Assembly (NCBI GenBank): GCA_030068075.1
Contig: CM057844.1
Span: forward strand, 12,012,001 to 12,076,000
Reading direction: 5' to 3'
DNA: 64,000 bases
Source of the DNA: Paguma larvata
Lineage: Eukaryota; Chordata; Mammalia; Carnivora; Viverridae
Positions within the stretch are counted from its first letter, which is position 1, and each line of letters opens with the position of its first letter. Under the pieces are notes generated by a model. The model was not told the origin of the DNA, did not search any database, and saw nothing but the letters and a program-made list of their open reading frames with translations. A program made the position numbers and the translations under genes. Shown piece by piece: positions 45,835 through 57,089 of the stretch.

Positions 45835-46340
45835 TGATTGCTTGCAAAAATGGCTATAGTTATTCCCCTTCCTGTACCCATGAGCCTTCACCATGCAGCT
45901 TTGTGTTTTTTCTCATGGAGAGGTGGAACCTATTTCTCCATCTATTGAATTTGATCTGGCTGTGACTTGCTTTAACAAATGCAGCAAAAGTGACTCTGTG
46001 CCTGTTCTGAGTCTGGACCTCAAGAGATCTTTCATGCTTATCTCTTGTGAGACTTTGCCACCACCCTGAAGACATATCCAGCTACCCTGCTGAAAGATAT
46101 TTTGAAAGTGTGGAAGATAAATGAACTGTCTCAGGTGAGATCAGCCTTGATTAGCCAGTTCCAAACACTTGGAAGCTACCCACAGATATGTGAGTTAATC
46201 CACTGTACCAGGATACCCAGTTAAGTTCAGCCATAGCTACCAACCCATAGATTCATAAGCTAAATTAATGATTACTGTTTTAAGCCACTAAGGTTTAGGG
46301 TGGTTTGTTATGCAGCAAAAGTTAACTGATTGAGACTTCT
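45835..46340 (+). repeat. Old MaLR/MLT1-like LTR
   Basis: 'gatctggctgtgacttgc', 'gcctgttctgagtctgg', 'cctcaagagatctttcatg' and 'ctaccctgctgaaagat', then 'gttttaagccactaagg', 'gtggtttgttatgcagc' and 'aaaagttaactgattgag'. The 3' end is a well-known signature of old mammalian MaLR-type LTRs. Confidence 0.65.
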
Positions 46341-46344
46341 GATT

Positions 46345-46935
46345 CTTTTGTTTCTTTCCCACGCAACAAAATCTACGTTTCTAAGATTGGGTAACTACTA
46401 TTGATTAGCTCCTCTGTAACATTTAAGTGACAAGTTTATTCGAATATTGAAATCATTTTTCTTGTCCAGAAAATTATTTAACTTTAGATGATGCTGAAAA
46501 TTTAGAAGGCATTAAGAAGGAGGGAGGCTATAAATAGTCTGGAGCTACATATTTTTAATAAGGTCAGCTGATTTTCAAGGTTCTAAAACAATTTTATCTT
46601 CAGATGAGTTCTCACTAAAAAGACCTGTTATATTTTTAAAAAATCACATCTTCCATGATTCTGATCACTTCAGAATGTTTTCCACTGTTTTATTATGCAC
46701 TCTGAAGATTTGAATTCAGTCATTAAACTTCATCCCCTAGCAGACAAATTGCTGATATTATTTCCATTTGGGTGGGATAATACCATAATCATGGTGCTCT
46801 TTGGAGTTACATTCGCCTTCAGGGAAATTGTGCCTGCTAATGTAACTAGGATAAAATGTGAAGGTGACATATCATGTGACACTTGGCTACACTAGAAACT
46901 TAAAGAAATAAGCATCCTACTTCAAATATTCACAT
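46345..46935. other. No recognised feature
   Basis: Single-copy sequence; the 66-codon ORF at 46695-46895 has no domain. Confidence 0.45.
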
Positions 46936-46947
46936 AAAAGAGTTCTT

Positions 46948-47162
46948 TTTTTAATTTTTTTAAGGTTTATTTATTTTTGAAGAAGAGAGAGAAAAAACAA
47001 GTGGGGAGAGGGGCAGACAGGGAGATATAGAATCCAAAGCAGACAACAGGCTCTGAGCTGTCAGCACAGAGCCTTATATGGGGCTCGAACTCATGGACCA
47101 AAAGATCATGACCTAAGCCAAAGTCAGACATTTAACTGACTGAGTCACTCAGACACCCCAAG
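46948..47162 (-). repeat. CanSINE, antisense
   Basis: Reversed tail 'taaggtttatttatttttg', 'ggggagaggggcagacagg', 'gatcatgacctaagcc', end 'gagtcactcagacacccc'. Flanked by a perfect 12-bp target duplication aaaagagttctt (46936-46947 and 47163-47174). Confidence 0.96.
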
Positions 47163-47174
47163 AAAAGAGTTCTT

Positions 47175-48438
47175 ACAGAAACATTTCTTTTAAAGAAGTC
47201 AGATTTAATGAATGCAGCTACAGGTCATGCAAACTGGTTCTTAGTTGGACTATTGTTTTATTTCCTTGTAACAAAAACAAATGTGGGATAGGAGTGTTAG
47301 ACACAAAGAGTTCCTGTGGGGTGCTGTCTGCTGGAAAGGTTACAGGGGAAAAATAGGTCTTTGGAAGTTAGCATAGGATTGGCAGAAAGTGAGGGACTGA
47401 ATGAGGTGAAGGAGAGCTGGAGAATCCCCACTCTTCAGTGATACCACACGACCTCACCATAACCACCTCAAATATAGGCAGGTTGTGACTGTATTTCTTG
47501 AGGAAGCTAGTGAGGGGTGGAGTTGAATGTCAGTGAATCTCAATGACTGACATGGTCATGGGTGTGGAGAAGAGAGGAAATGATAGGATGGTGATGTTTG
47601 GGATTTTGTAAAATTGTGGGAGGAAGAGGAATGACTCACAATGTGAAATTAAATGTTCCAATTAAGAGTGTGTAAATTTCTGACAGGCAATAACTCTCAG
47701 CTACTTACAAGGTATTATGTTGTAGGAAGTTTTCCAGCATATGCATCATAAGGAGAAAGGTAGAGATGCGTCATTAAATGACTCCCGTGGAACTGAGTTA
47801 CGCACCAAGTCCTGGTTGCAAAAGTACAACTCATTGTGCAGAGTAAACATTGAGGGCGTGGTGATTCTTACTGGGGAGAGAATGGAATCTCCTCCAGGAA
47901 ACACATCAGAATCTCTGGGGAAGCATTTCCAAGACTAAATGTTGCAGACAGATCCAGTCTCATGAGAAATCTGAGAGAATTATGTGAAATTACCAAAGTA
48001 ACTTTCTCATGAAATTTCAGACTAGAAGTTGGTGATGATGATGTTTTACTCAGGCTTTTGTTTTTGTTTTTGTTTTCCTAAAGACTATTCAAGAAGGGAA
48101 AGAAGTTCCATAGTGGGTCCTGATTTGTTGAGAGGGGTTTTTCTGTACAGTAGACACTAGGTTATGTCTATCTGAGGGCTGACTATCAGCAACAGTTGGA
48201 ACTTTAGTTGAGGCTACTCATTTCCAGAAATGGGAGATATCTGCCAGAAGTGTAGTGCCAGGAAATAGAACATTTTTAAATCATTGTTAGGACATTATCT
48301 ATCAAATTGGGGTTTATGAATTCTCTAGAAGAAAATTTGCTTTTAAGATTTTCATTGGATGAGTGAATAAAAGAGCAATATTTCAAAGCCTATTTCAGAA
48401 CCTCCAGTTGATTTCTTACAAGTAAGTCTTTTTCTTTC
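47175..48438. other. Single-copy sequence
   Basis: No repeat recognised beyond a (TTTTTG)-like run near 48055-48077. No supported gene. Confidence 0.45.
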
Positions 48439-48571
48439 AATACCCCACTTGGCTAGAGGCTGCTGTATTTCACAGGGCAACCAGCACAGAGCATTTCCAA
48501 TGTGCTTTCCTAGCACCTTCTCCCCAGTAGCCTTCACTTTTGCAGCAGTTCACTGGCATAATCCAACCCAG
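48439..48571 (+). repeat. Inverted duplication, left arm (133 bp)
   Basis: Reverse-complementary to 48799-48931 over 133 bp with a single mismatch (C at about 48553). The arm holds no known repeat and no recognisable gene. The minus-strand 61-codon ORF at 48352-48537 crosses it but has no domain. Divergence below 1 percent means a recent event, gene conversion between arms, or an assembly artefact. Confidence 0.95.
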
Positions 48572-48798
48572 AAAGAAATTGTCCTGTAATTTCAGTGCCT
48601 ATGTTTTCATTCATGGAGCCAACTGAAGGTTCTAAGGTGTCATTATATGTTACAAATAAAGGTTTTGTGGTCGTTTAAATATGGGAAGTGGTGGGAGAAT
48701 TGAACCAAAGGCGTGTCAAATTCAGAGGCAGTACCAGGGTCCAGAAATTTTACTTTTCTTTTAAAAGGTATCTAGGGATTACTCATATTTGGGAAAAG
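48572..48798. other. Spacer of the inverted duplication
   Basis: 227 bp of single-copy sequence between the two arms. It would be the loop of a 133-bp hairpin stem. Confidence 0.85.
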
Positions 48799-48931
48799 CT
48801 GGGTTGGATTATGCCACTGAACTGCTGCAAAAGTGAAGGCTACTGGGGAGAAGGTGCTAGGAAAGCACATTGGAAATGCTCTGTGCTGGTTGCCCTGTGA
48901 AATACAGCAGCCTCTAGCCAAGTGGGGTATT
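48799..48931 (-). repeat. Inverted duplication, right arm (133 bp)
   Basis: Mirror of 48439-48571. Homology breaks sharply at both ends: outside the arms the bases are c/a at the outer edge and aaag/agct-type unrelated sequence at the inner edge. No target duplication or poly(A) is seen, so this is not a normal retroposon insertion. Confidence 0.95.
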
Positions 48932-50285
48932 TAAAAACACATATAAATGGATTAATTTTTAAACATTTAAAGCATTTCAATTATTACATTTCTTTAGTTC
49001 GTGTTAAGGGTTCAATATTTACATGTAATTAGAGGCTACTGTATTTGACAGCACAAACAGAAAATGCCCATCATCACAGAAAATTCTACTGTATAGCTCT
49101 GCTCCATGTTCTCCAACTTTCAAACATCTCAGTTTCTTCATAGAAATGTTTTCTAACACCTGCTTAGGTGTATGGCTAATGAACGAGTTGGTTGAATCCA
49201 TATATCTATTTTGTAATCACTCATGAGCAAGGTGGTAAAAACATATAGGTGTTGAGATATGAAACTTGTATAGCAAGCATGACATTTTACTGGAGTTGCT
49301 AGTTTGGAAATCAGGATTAACCAGAATTATACATAAAAGGAATGATGTATACTTTGGATATCATCTGAGAAGGTCCTGGAACTCTCACTTGTTGTGAAGC
49401 ACATTTGAGGGAAGGAAAGAGGACTGTGGCATTGATAGTCTTCTAGGAATAAGACAAAATGGCCAATAAGGGTTCAGCATAGGGCCCTGGTTCAAGCATG
49501 GATGAGTAGTAAGATGCCAAAGTGACTGAGTGTCTTCTGGTTAGATCCCCAACATGGAGGGTACCCGAGATTAGAGTTTGCACCCTGCATCATGGGTAAG
49601 TCAACCAAGTTCAAACACCATGACCATGTGGCATGCCAATGGAGGCTGGAACCTAGCTCTAGTACTTTCCATCTCTACCAGGATTCTCACCCATGAGCCT
49701 GGCATCATAGTAGCAGAGAGGTCAGACTTTGAGGTCACAGAGCATGAAATGCACACCATTAGTGGGTTCTGCATCTGAAACCAGATGGATTGAAGACAGT
49801 GAGTTTCTTTCTTTCTCTGGTAGATTCTCGACAGCTCAACAGATTAGGGGCTTGGAATTAGATTTAAGTTATATAGAGAAAATAAGAAAATAAGTAAACA
49901 TAACATTCCTTGCTTATCCAAATTTGAGGAATGAGAACTATTCCCCACAAAACTATGTTACTCAAAGGGGTAGAATGAATTCTTGTGCAAAGTTTATGTA
50001 ATACATAGTGTAGGCAGGAGATGAAACCCAAGTGGCCTCCAAGGACAGAAGGGAGGAGATAGACAGATCCTTGAGGATGCAGGTTCAGAAATTCATGGAA
50101 ACCATTCAAGGGCACTGGAGTCAGAGGAATCCCAAAACTAAGGACCAAGGCAGGCTAAACCTCTGATGGTCAACAAACAGCAAGTTATGCTATATTTTAT
50201 CTTAAAAAGCACTGCATTATTTGTGTCTTGACATTTTATATATTCTGTGTTCCCAATCACCTCATTTCTTCACTTTATATGGTAT
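48932..50285. other. Single-copy sequence
   Basis: No repeat recognised. The ORFs at 49019-49201, 49578-49778 and 49864-50148 (60-94 codons) have no domains. Confidence 0.45.
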
Positions 50286-50289
50286 ATTT

Positions 50290-50502
50290 AATTAAAACAC
50301 ATTTTTATCATGCTTTCTATATGCTGGGCACAATAATGTTTGTAAGTATCAATTTATTAAATCCTCATAACAATCCTACTATTTAGAATTGACTGCCACC
50401 TGTTAAAAATGAATAAACTGGCACAAAGATGGTACATGATATCCTAAATATTCCACAGATAGAGATTGCTGTGCTGATATTTAAACCTAGGAGTTCTGGT
50501 TT
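50290..50502 (-). repeat. MIR, antisense, split by a SINE
   Basis: 'ttctatatgctgggcacaat', 'aatttattaaatcctcataa', 'caatcctactatttagaatt', 'aaaatgaataaactggc' and 'gatatttaaacctaggag' follow reversed MIR. The element continues for a few bases after the SINE ('ttcttaaccacattgctttg', 50751-50770). Confidence 0.85.
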
Positions 50503-50518
50503 CAGAATCTGTGTTCTT

Positions 50519-50740
50519 TTTTTTTTTAATTTTTTTTAATGTTTGTTTATTTTTGAGAGACATAGAGGCACAGCGTGAACAGGGCAAGGGCAGAGAGAGA
50601 GTGAGACACAGAATCGGAAGCAGGCTCCAGGCTCTGAGCCGTCAGCACAGAGCTCGACGCGGGGCTCGAACCCACAGACCGTGAGATCATGACCTGAGCT
50701 GAAGTCGGCCGCCCAACCGACTGAGCCACCCAGGCGCCCC
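50519..50740 (-). mobile_element. Young CanSINE with perfect target duplication
   Basis: The copy nearest to consensus in the window: many CpGs survive ('gagctcgacgcggggctcga', 'gtcggccgcccaaccgac') and it ends 'gagccacccaggcgcccc'. On the minus strand box B reads gggttcgagcccc (50661-50673). The 16-bp flanks 50503-50518 and 50741-50756 (cagaatctgtgttctt) are identical. It sits inside a MIR, so it may be polymorphic among close relatives. Confidence 0.97.
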
Positions 50741-50775
50741 CAGAATCTGTGTTCTTAACCACATTGCTTTGCTAA

Positions 50776-51129
50776 GCCACTCTCCATCTTCAATCCTTCA
50801 TTCTACTCTTTGGTGGCTAAAAGAAACAAGTTAACAAAAAAGGTCAGCTTATGTTTGGGTAGATTTTGTTGAATTCAGCAAAAAAAAAACCAAAAAACAA
50901 AAAGCAAACAAACAAACAAAAAAAAACCCTCTTTAGGTTCTTCAAAAAAAACATTTTCTGCAAGAAGGTTATGGCCAACATCAATTTCTCTTCAATTTCA
51001 CTCGCTAAACATCAATGGAACCACCCACTTCTGATTTTGAGTTCTGGTGGAGGCTTAGTCAAAAATTCAAGGCTCCCCTTTTGAGTTAGAAAGGGGTTGG
51101 TTGGGTCCCTGGACCAGGATAAGGAAAGA
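50776..51129. other. No recognised feature
   Basis: Includes an A-rich patch (50880-50932, AAAC/AAAAC units). Otherwise single-copy. Confidence 0.45.
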
Positions 51130-51305
51130 AACCATTTGACATTTATCAAGATATATTTCACATACCTTGAATTTCACTCTTATAAAATAGACAATTAGTA
51201 GTGTTTGATACATTCACACATTTGTGCAATTACCACTAATTACAGAGATTTTCATCAATCCCCAAAGAAACCCCATCTGTTTTAGCAATCAACTCAGGTT
51301 CTCAG
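51130..51305 (-). repeat. L1 3' end, antisense, part 1
   Basis: 'tatatttcacataccttg', 'cattcacacatttgtgcaat', 'taccactaattacagag' and 'aaagaaaccccatctg' are the reversed L1 3' UTR. It is cut at 51305 by an LTR and resumes at 51793. Confidence 0.8.
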
Positions 51306-51792
51306 TGTTGCAGGGTTTTTTCCATCAATACCTAGGATTTGTTGTCTCATCGCTGTGAAGAATGAAGAGGTGGACACAAAATGAAATGAGCAGCAGGCAA
51401 AAGTAACAATAGTATGAAAGTTCTCTTTGCAGATAGGGGGCATTGAAAAGTAAATACCCCTGGCTATGGGCAAGGGACTTAATCTTATAGGGTTTGGTCT
51501 GTTCCGTATCTCTTATTTTCCCCTTTGTTGGCCTAATAACTGTAGATGCTGAGTTGTTCATTCCTGTGGGACACATGGATGGGGGGTGTAGGTAGTATCT
51601 GTCACATTCTTAAGACAAACTTCAGGCCTGAGGGAGGTTTTCTCATGGTTAGACCTGAGGGAGTTTTCCTAATGGAGTTTTTCTCATGGTCAGATGTTCC
51701 CAGCCTTGTTTTAAAATAGGTGATTTTGCTCCCAGGGACCTTCAAATCCTAGCCTCTCCCTTTTCTACCTACGAAACGTATCTCTCCCTATA
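51306..51792 (-). mobile_element. Solo LTR, antisense, nested in L1
   Basis: About 487 bp between direct repeats TCAG (51302-51305 and 51793-51796). The L1 reads on correctly when this block is removed, which fixes the boundaries. On the minus strand it starts TATAGGGAGAGATA (an expected TG probably mutated to TA). It ends in an R/U5-like stretch: 'gagaactttcatactattg', 'acttttgcctgctgctcat', 'gtgtccacctcttcattc', then CCCTGCAACA. The polyadenylation signal is decayed. A 4-bp duplication and this layout fit class I (ERV1). No internal coding sequence. Confidence 0.75.
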
Positions 51793-51873
51793 TCAGGGCC
51801 ATGAAAACCACTGATGTAGTTTCAGTCTTTATTATTTTTTTTTTATTCTGGACATTTTATGTAAATAGGACCA

Positions 51874-52096
51874 AGTGGGGGTGCTTAGGTGGTCCAGTCG
51901 GTTAAGCATCCAACTCTTGGTTTAGTCTCAGGTCATGATGTCACGGTTTCATGAGTTCAAGCTCTGTGTGGAGCTCTGTGCTGGCAGCATGGAGCCTGCT
52001 TGGGATTTTCTCTCTCCCTCTCCCTCTGTCCCTTTCCCACTTGCAGTGTCTCTGTTTCTCTCAAATAAATAATAAAAATTATTGAACTTAAAAAGA
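51874..52096 (+). repeat. CanSINE, sense, inside L1
   Basis: 'gggggtgcttaggtggtcca', 'tctcaggtcatgatgtcac', 'gagcctgcttgggattttc', tail 'caaataaataataaaaatt'. Flanked by a 12-bp duplication with one mismatch: taaataggacca (51862-51873) and taaatgggacca (52097-52108). Confidence 0.95.
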
Positions 52097-52475
52097 TAAA
52101 TGGGACCATACAATATGAGGGATTTTATGTCTAGTATGTTTTAGCATATGTTAGGACTTCATTCTGTTTAAGGCCAAATAATGTTTAATCATAAGGTTAT
52201 TCCATGTTTTGTTTATCCATTCACCAGTTGAGGGACATGTGGATTGTTCCCACTTTTTGGTATTATGAATAATGCTATTATGACATCTGTATTCAAGTTT
52301 TTGTGTTGATATATGTTTTTAATTCTCTTGGGTATATATCCCTAGGATTAGAATTGCTGGGTCATAAGATAAGTCTATGCTTAACTTTCTGAGAAAGTGC
52401 CAAAATATTTACCAAAGGGTTGTACCATTTTACTTTGTCTTCATGAAAGGAGGTGGGTTACATTTTGTCCACATT

Positions 52476-52679
52476 AAAAATATTATTTATTTTTGAGAGA
52501 GAAAGAGAGAAGAGATAGAGAAAGCAAGCCAGTGGGGGAGGGACAGAGAGCGAGGGAGACAGAGGATCCAAAGCAGGCTCTGAGCTGCCAGCTAAGAACC
52601 CAATGCAACCAGGGCTCCAACCCACAAGCCACAAGATAATGACCTGAGCCAAAGTCGGAAGCTTAATCAGTGACTCCAC
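52476..52679 (-). repeat. CanSINE, antisense, inside L1, diverged
   Basis: 'ttatttatttttgagagag', 'gggggagggacagagagcg', 'gataatgacctgagcc', with a decayed end 'taatcagtgactcc'. Duplication ttttgtccacatt (52463-52475) against tttgtctccacatt (52680-52693). Confidence 0.92.
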
Positions 52680-53454
52680 TTTGTCTCCACATTTTCTCCA
52701 CGTTTTTGACACTTGTAAATGTTTGATTTTGATTATATGCATCCTAGTGGAGGTGAAGTAGTATCTCATTGTGGTTTTGTTTTACATTTCCATAATGACT
52801 AATGATGTTGAATGTCTTTCCATGTACTTATTGGACATTTGTATATTTTATTTGGAAAAGGTCTACTTATCCAAATGCTTCACCCATTTTTTGTTGGGTT
52901 ATATGTCTTTTTATTATTACGTTGTAGGAGTTCTTTACATATTCTACATTCAAGTCCTTTATCAGATATATGATATGCAAGTATTTTCTCCCATTCTGTG
53001 GGTAGTCCTTTCACTGTTCTATGGCACCATACAAAGCACAAATGCATTTTTTTGAAATCATATTATTTCTGTTTTCTTTGCAATGCTTGTGATTTTGGTA
53101 TCAAATCTAAGAAATTCTTGCCTAATCAAAGGTCATGAAAATCTATACCTTTCTTTTCCTTTAAGGGTTTTGTAGTTTTCTCTCTTATAGGAAGGTCTAT
53201 TTTGATTTCATTTTTTTATCTGGCATGAATGAGTGGTCTAACATTATTCTTTTCCATGTGGATATGTAGTTGCTTCAGCACCATTTATTAAAAAGACTAC
53301 TCTGTCCCTCATTGAATTGTATTGGCACCCTTTTCAAACAGCAATTCATCATAAAAGTATAGGTTTATTTCTGGACTCTCAATTCCATTCCACTGATCTG
53401 TATGTCTACTATTAAATCAAAGCAGTCCATATTTTCAACATGCATTAGATCATG

Positions 53455-54250
53455 CTACAATCTTTTCAGTGATGTCTTGTATCTTTGCAAGCCTGAATTT
53501 TCAGATACAAATGTATAAAATCAATGTGGAAAAAAATGAGTGTGACAGTGTACAGTCTGATCCTGAATTTTGAAAATTTTGCAGTGCTCAACAGGCACAC
53601 ACATCCCATTAGTAATTGTGCTTGCTTACAACTGAATCAATATTTATGTGTGTCACGCTTCTAAATGGCTAATCATTTGTTAATATATACACACTTATTA
53701 AGTTGTTTGCACTTAGCTCCTTGATAAATAGGACTGTTAGTATTTCCTTTGGCTTAAGGGTTTTGTGAAGAAGTTAGTAAGATACTCAACATGCTATTCT
53801 GATTCTAGAAAACTTGGGATCCTCTGACCAAGGAGTTTACTGAAGTAGACAGACATGTGAATAAGCAAGCACAGCTCAGTGTTACAGAATTCTGAAAGAA
53901 GTTCATATTGAAAGTGGAGTGGATTATACACCTCAGAAAAAAATGATGCTTCATCTGAATTTCAACAACAAGGGAGAACTCATCAAATACTGTGGAGTGG
54001 AAGAGAAAGGGGCCTAGGAAAAGCACATGGAATTGGAAAACATAGAAAGTGACTTACCTAAGATGGGTTTGGGGACAATGTGTCAGATGGAGATCATCTT
54101 TTCTTTTAGAAGTTAAGGAGCAACCTCGAGGTGAGAAATGGAGCACCTGAGTGAGTGGTTATCTAGATAGCTGATGATGAGAAGGAGAGATAGGACAGGA
54201 GCTCATTGCTACTAAGATTCAGGGAAGGGGTTTGTGTTTAAACTCACCTG
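53455..54250. other. Single-copy sequence
   Basis: No repeat recognised; no supported gene. Confidence 0.45.
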
Positions 54251-54254
54251 AAAA

Positions 54255-54430
54255 CAAAGCTTGAGACAAAAATACTGGTACAGATAGTTTATAGGAGGTA
54301 GGAATGAGGAAAATGAGAGTGGCACAGAAAAGGCAGAGCAGATACGAATGTGTGATGTGAAGCCTGCCACTGAGGATGATGGGAACTCAAATCTGTGGGA
54401 CTTCTGAGAAGCCTACAGACTCCCTTTCAG
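54255..54430. repeat. Probable ancient interspersed repeat, family unknown
   Basis: 'acagatagtttataggaggt', then purine-rich 'gaatgaggaaaatgagag', then 'gaagcctgccactgagg'. Same general layout as the copies near 16487, 31765 and 33050. Confidence 0.3.
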
Positions 54431-54737
54431 AATTGTGCCCATGATATACATACCCTCTTCCTTCAGGGACTTTAGCTTCCCTGTACTTCTAGGCTGTGTC
54501 AGGACATAGTGGATTCCTACAGCTTCCGGGGAGGCTCTGAGATGGAAAAGCAGAGAAATACTCAGATGAAGGGGCCTCTAGTGGCTTGAGTCTTGCATGG
54601 AACTTCCCAGCATGGTTGTGGCTAAAATTCAGAAGGGCCCTAAAGGATGTGATAAAGGGAAACAAAATTGTTTGCTAAAGAAAGCATTCCTGCATGGAGG
54701 AAAAGAAGCCACAGAAATGAGAGAAACCACCCATTAG

Positions 54738-54921
54738 AGCAGTGATTTTCAAAATGTTGTCCCCTGGAGAAGTAACACAAGTATCACTTCGAATGTGTGT
54801 TAAAAATGCAAATTTTGGGGTCCTGTCCAAGACCAACTGAATCAGAAAGTCTGCTCTTGGGCCCAATAATGAATGTGAGTTTTAACAAGTTTGTAGATAT
54901 GCAATACATTTTGAACGTCAC
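54738..54921 (+). repeat. MER5A (hAT/Charlie MITE), sense
   Basis: 'cagtgattttcaaaatgttg', 'taaaaatgcaaattttgggg', 'ccaactgaatcagaaagtc', 'gagttttaacaagttt' and 'cattttgaacgtcactg' span the element end to end, including the imperfect terminal inverted repeats (cagtgatttt and cgtcactg). Confidence 0.8.
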
Positions 54922-54930
54922 TGTGTGTGT

Positions 54931-54974
<44 letters not shown>

Positions 54975-55020
54975 CAGAGACAGAGAGAGAGAGAGAAAGA
55001 AGAGAAAGAAAGGAGAGATA
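54922..55020. repeat. (GT)n followed by GA-rich tract
   Basis: GT run with one TATG interruption at 54922-54964, then GAGA/GAAA-rich sequence to about 55020. It abuts the MER5A end. Confidence 0.92.
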
Positions 55021-56418
55021 GAAATGAGAAATTTAGGTGAGATATGAGAAGAGAGGGGCGAAGTCAAGCATTAAATATTAATTCAGTCACTGAATATTTA
55101 TTGAATGTTTATGCATGCAAAGTACATCTTCACAATTATGTTCAGCATCAGCAGAGGAAGATGCTGACAGACCCAAATAAAATACAAGTATTCCTAAGTC
55201 TCCAATTTTAGTCAGTAACTTCAAAGTCCATCTTTATCCTACCTTTTACAAGACATATTAAAAAGTGACCGAACTGATTACTTTGAATTTTATTACCTCT
55301 CTGTATCTCTTTTCTGACATGATGAAAAATGAAATACCAAATGGCGGGCAAGTAAGAAGAGAAGTAAGAGAAGGGTAGGATCCACCAACTAGTTAATTGG
55401 TACTTGAAAATCTGTGAACTAAAGATATGCCCTTTATTCTGTATCTCCCTTACACTCTAGTGGCAGCTAAAAAAGTAGAAAATTGTCAGTGCTTCAAGTT
55501 GGGAATGGATGCCTTTTTCAGTGTCTACTGGCATGAAGCAGTTATGAACAAACATAATGCACCACCCTCCATGACTATTTTCTAAGGAGATAAAAAAGCA
55601 TAAAAAGTTTCTATTCATTGTAATTACAGGAGAAAAAAGTCTTTTTACTTATAGCATGCAATTTAGAGTTATGAACTGAATACTCACTGGAAACCATGCC
55701 ATCTTCTTTCTGAGGAAATATATCTCTATGCTGTTAAGCTTTTCTTTACAGAGAACGTAGATTTCTATGGTGTTTAGTGATCATGGAAAATAATTGTTCC
55801 CATTTTCTATCCAATTCTACTTAAGACTAAATCGGCTGAGTCTATTGCATCTTTCATGGTGCATTCTATCCAGAATGACATTAGTTGGGAGACAGAGTGC
55901 TACCCTGGTGGACAGAGAGCCGTGCTGACTATGGTCCTCTCCTCCCAGGAGAATGAGTAGTCTTTCTTCCTCATATATCATTGTTTAACAGGGCAAAAGT
56001 CACAAGTCTCTTGCCTTTATGAAACACATTATCAGACTGTGCTGTTTTGAGGCCTGCTTAACATAGGCAGAGGTATAATTCATTCATACACATTTCAGCA
56101 CCCAACTAGTTCTTCTATGTGAGTTTTGATGAGGGAGGGCTTTGGATGAAAAAGCCAATATATGAGCAGTGCTGTCTATAGCCAGGAGTGTATGCCCAAG
56201 AGACAAAAAAATAAAATAAAAGAGATGAGTATTTCAATATGTAGTATGGATTATATTTGGATTACTAGCAAATAAAAATGTATACAACAGGGAAAATGCT
56301 CTACCAGAGATTAAATTTCTCTTTTTATTGGCCATGTACTAGGGAGAGATGATGACTCACTTTGGGTGAGTATATAAAGAAAATCTATTTCTTTATATCC
56401 CCTATGACAGGAGGGAAA

Positions 56419-56506
<88 letters not shown>

Positions 56507-57089
56507 CTGTCTTTGTGAGTCAAAGGAGGAAAATTTTCAAGGATGCAAATTCGGAGATCTAAAGGGGGGCCTGTGGCATTCTGCAAGGGGAATACAGGAA
56601 GTTAAGATTGGGAGATGCTGAGTTTTTGGCTGATGCCAGGAGGCTGGGCTCAGCTAGTATAGTGAAGGATCTTGGAGTATGGGCAGCCAGTCAGAGCCTG
56701 ATAGCAGCCCCTAGCTGAGATGCCCTAACTCAGCACTGAGCTCTAAGAATGGTTCAGCAGGCAGTAGACAGGTGGTGGCCCTACCACGGCATTCCCCAAC
56801 CACCTTTACTTTGCCCATGTCATCTGCCTATCCCTTAGCTACTACATTTTGCACCTCAGTGCACCTCAGATGCCTCAGTGGCAAACTCTACATGACATTT
56901 AGTAACATATAATAAGGTAGGGGTGCTTGGTCCATGTATGTTGATGTCTCTAGCCAGCCAGTGGTTGAGGAACCCACTCTAATGATAGATTTGGATACAT
57001 TGATAGACAGAAGGGAGTGTTAGCTTCTGTTACTTATGCATACCCTCACAACAACAATGTCCATCAATAAATACTCACAGACCCATGTT
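55021..57089. other. Mostly single-copy sequence
   Basis: A faint reversed L2 tip at 55080-55125 ('gaatatttattgaatg') and the GT/GA compound microsatellite at 56421-56505. No supported gene. Confidence 0.45.
56421..56505. repeat. Compound (GT)16(GA)n microsatellite
   Basis: Sixteen uninterrupted GT units (56421-56452) run straight into about 22 GA units, with a GGAG break near 56497. The CVCVCV...EREREREG and SLSLSL...THTHTH ORFs come from it. Confidence 0.97.

Larger units (their letters stand above)
51793..53450 (-). repeat. L1, antisense, part 2 (3' UTR into ORF2)
   Basis: 'ggccatgaaaaccactg', 'attctggacattttatgtaa', 'tttgtttatccattcacc', 'gaattgctgggtcataag', 'gtatctcattgtggttttg', 'cagatatatgatatgcaag', 'tttctcccattctgtggg' and 'ttccactgatctgtatg' run in unbroken consensus order. 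It is interrupted by SINEs at 51874 and 52476. The 94-codon ORF at 52771-53055 is an antisense artefact. Confidence 0.92.

Noticed and set aside
50661..50673. tRNA-like box B and box A in SINEs
   Set aside because: These are tRNA-Lys-derived SINE heads; no window segment folds into an intact tRNA with an anticodon arm.
50547..50762. ORFs reading like GGAWVAQSVGRPTSAQVMIS
   Set aside because: This and similar peptides at 18448, 45213, 58023 and 58421 are the conceptual translation of CanSINEs.
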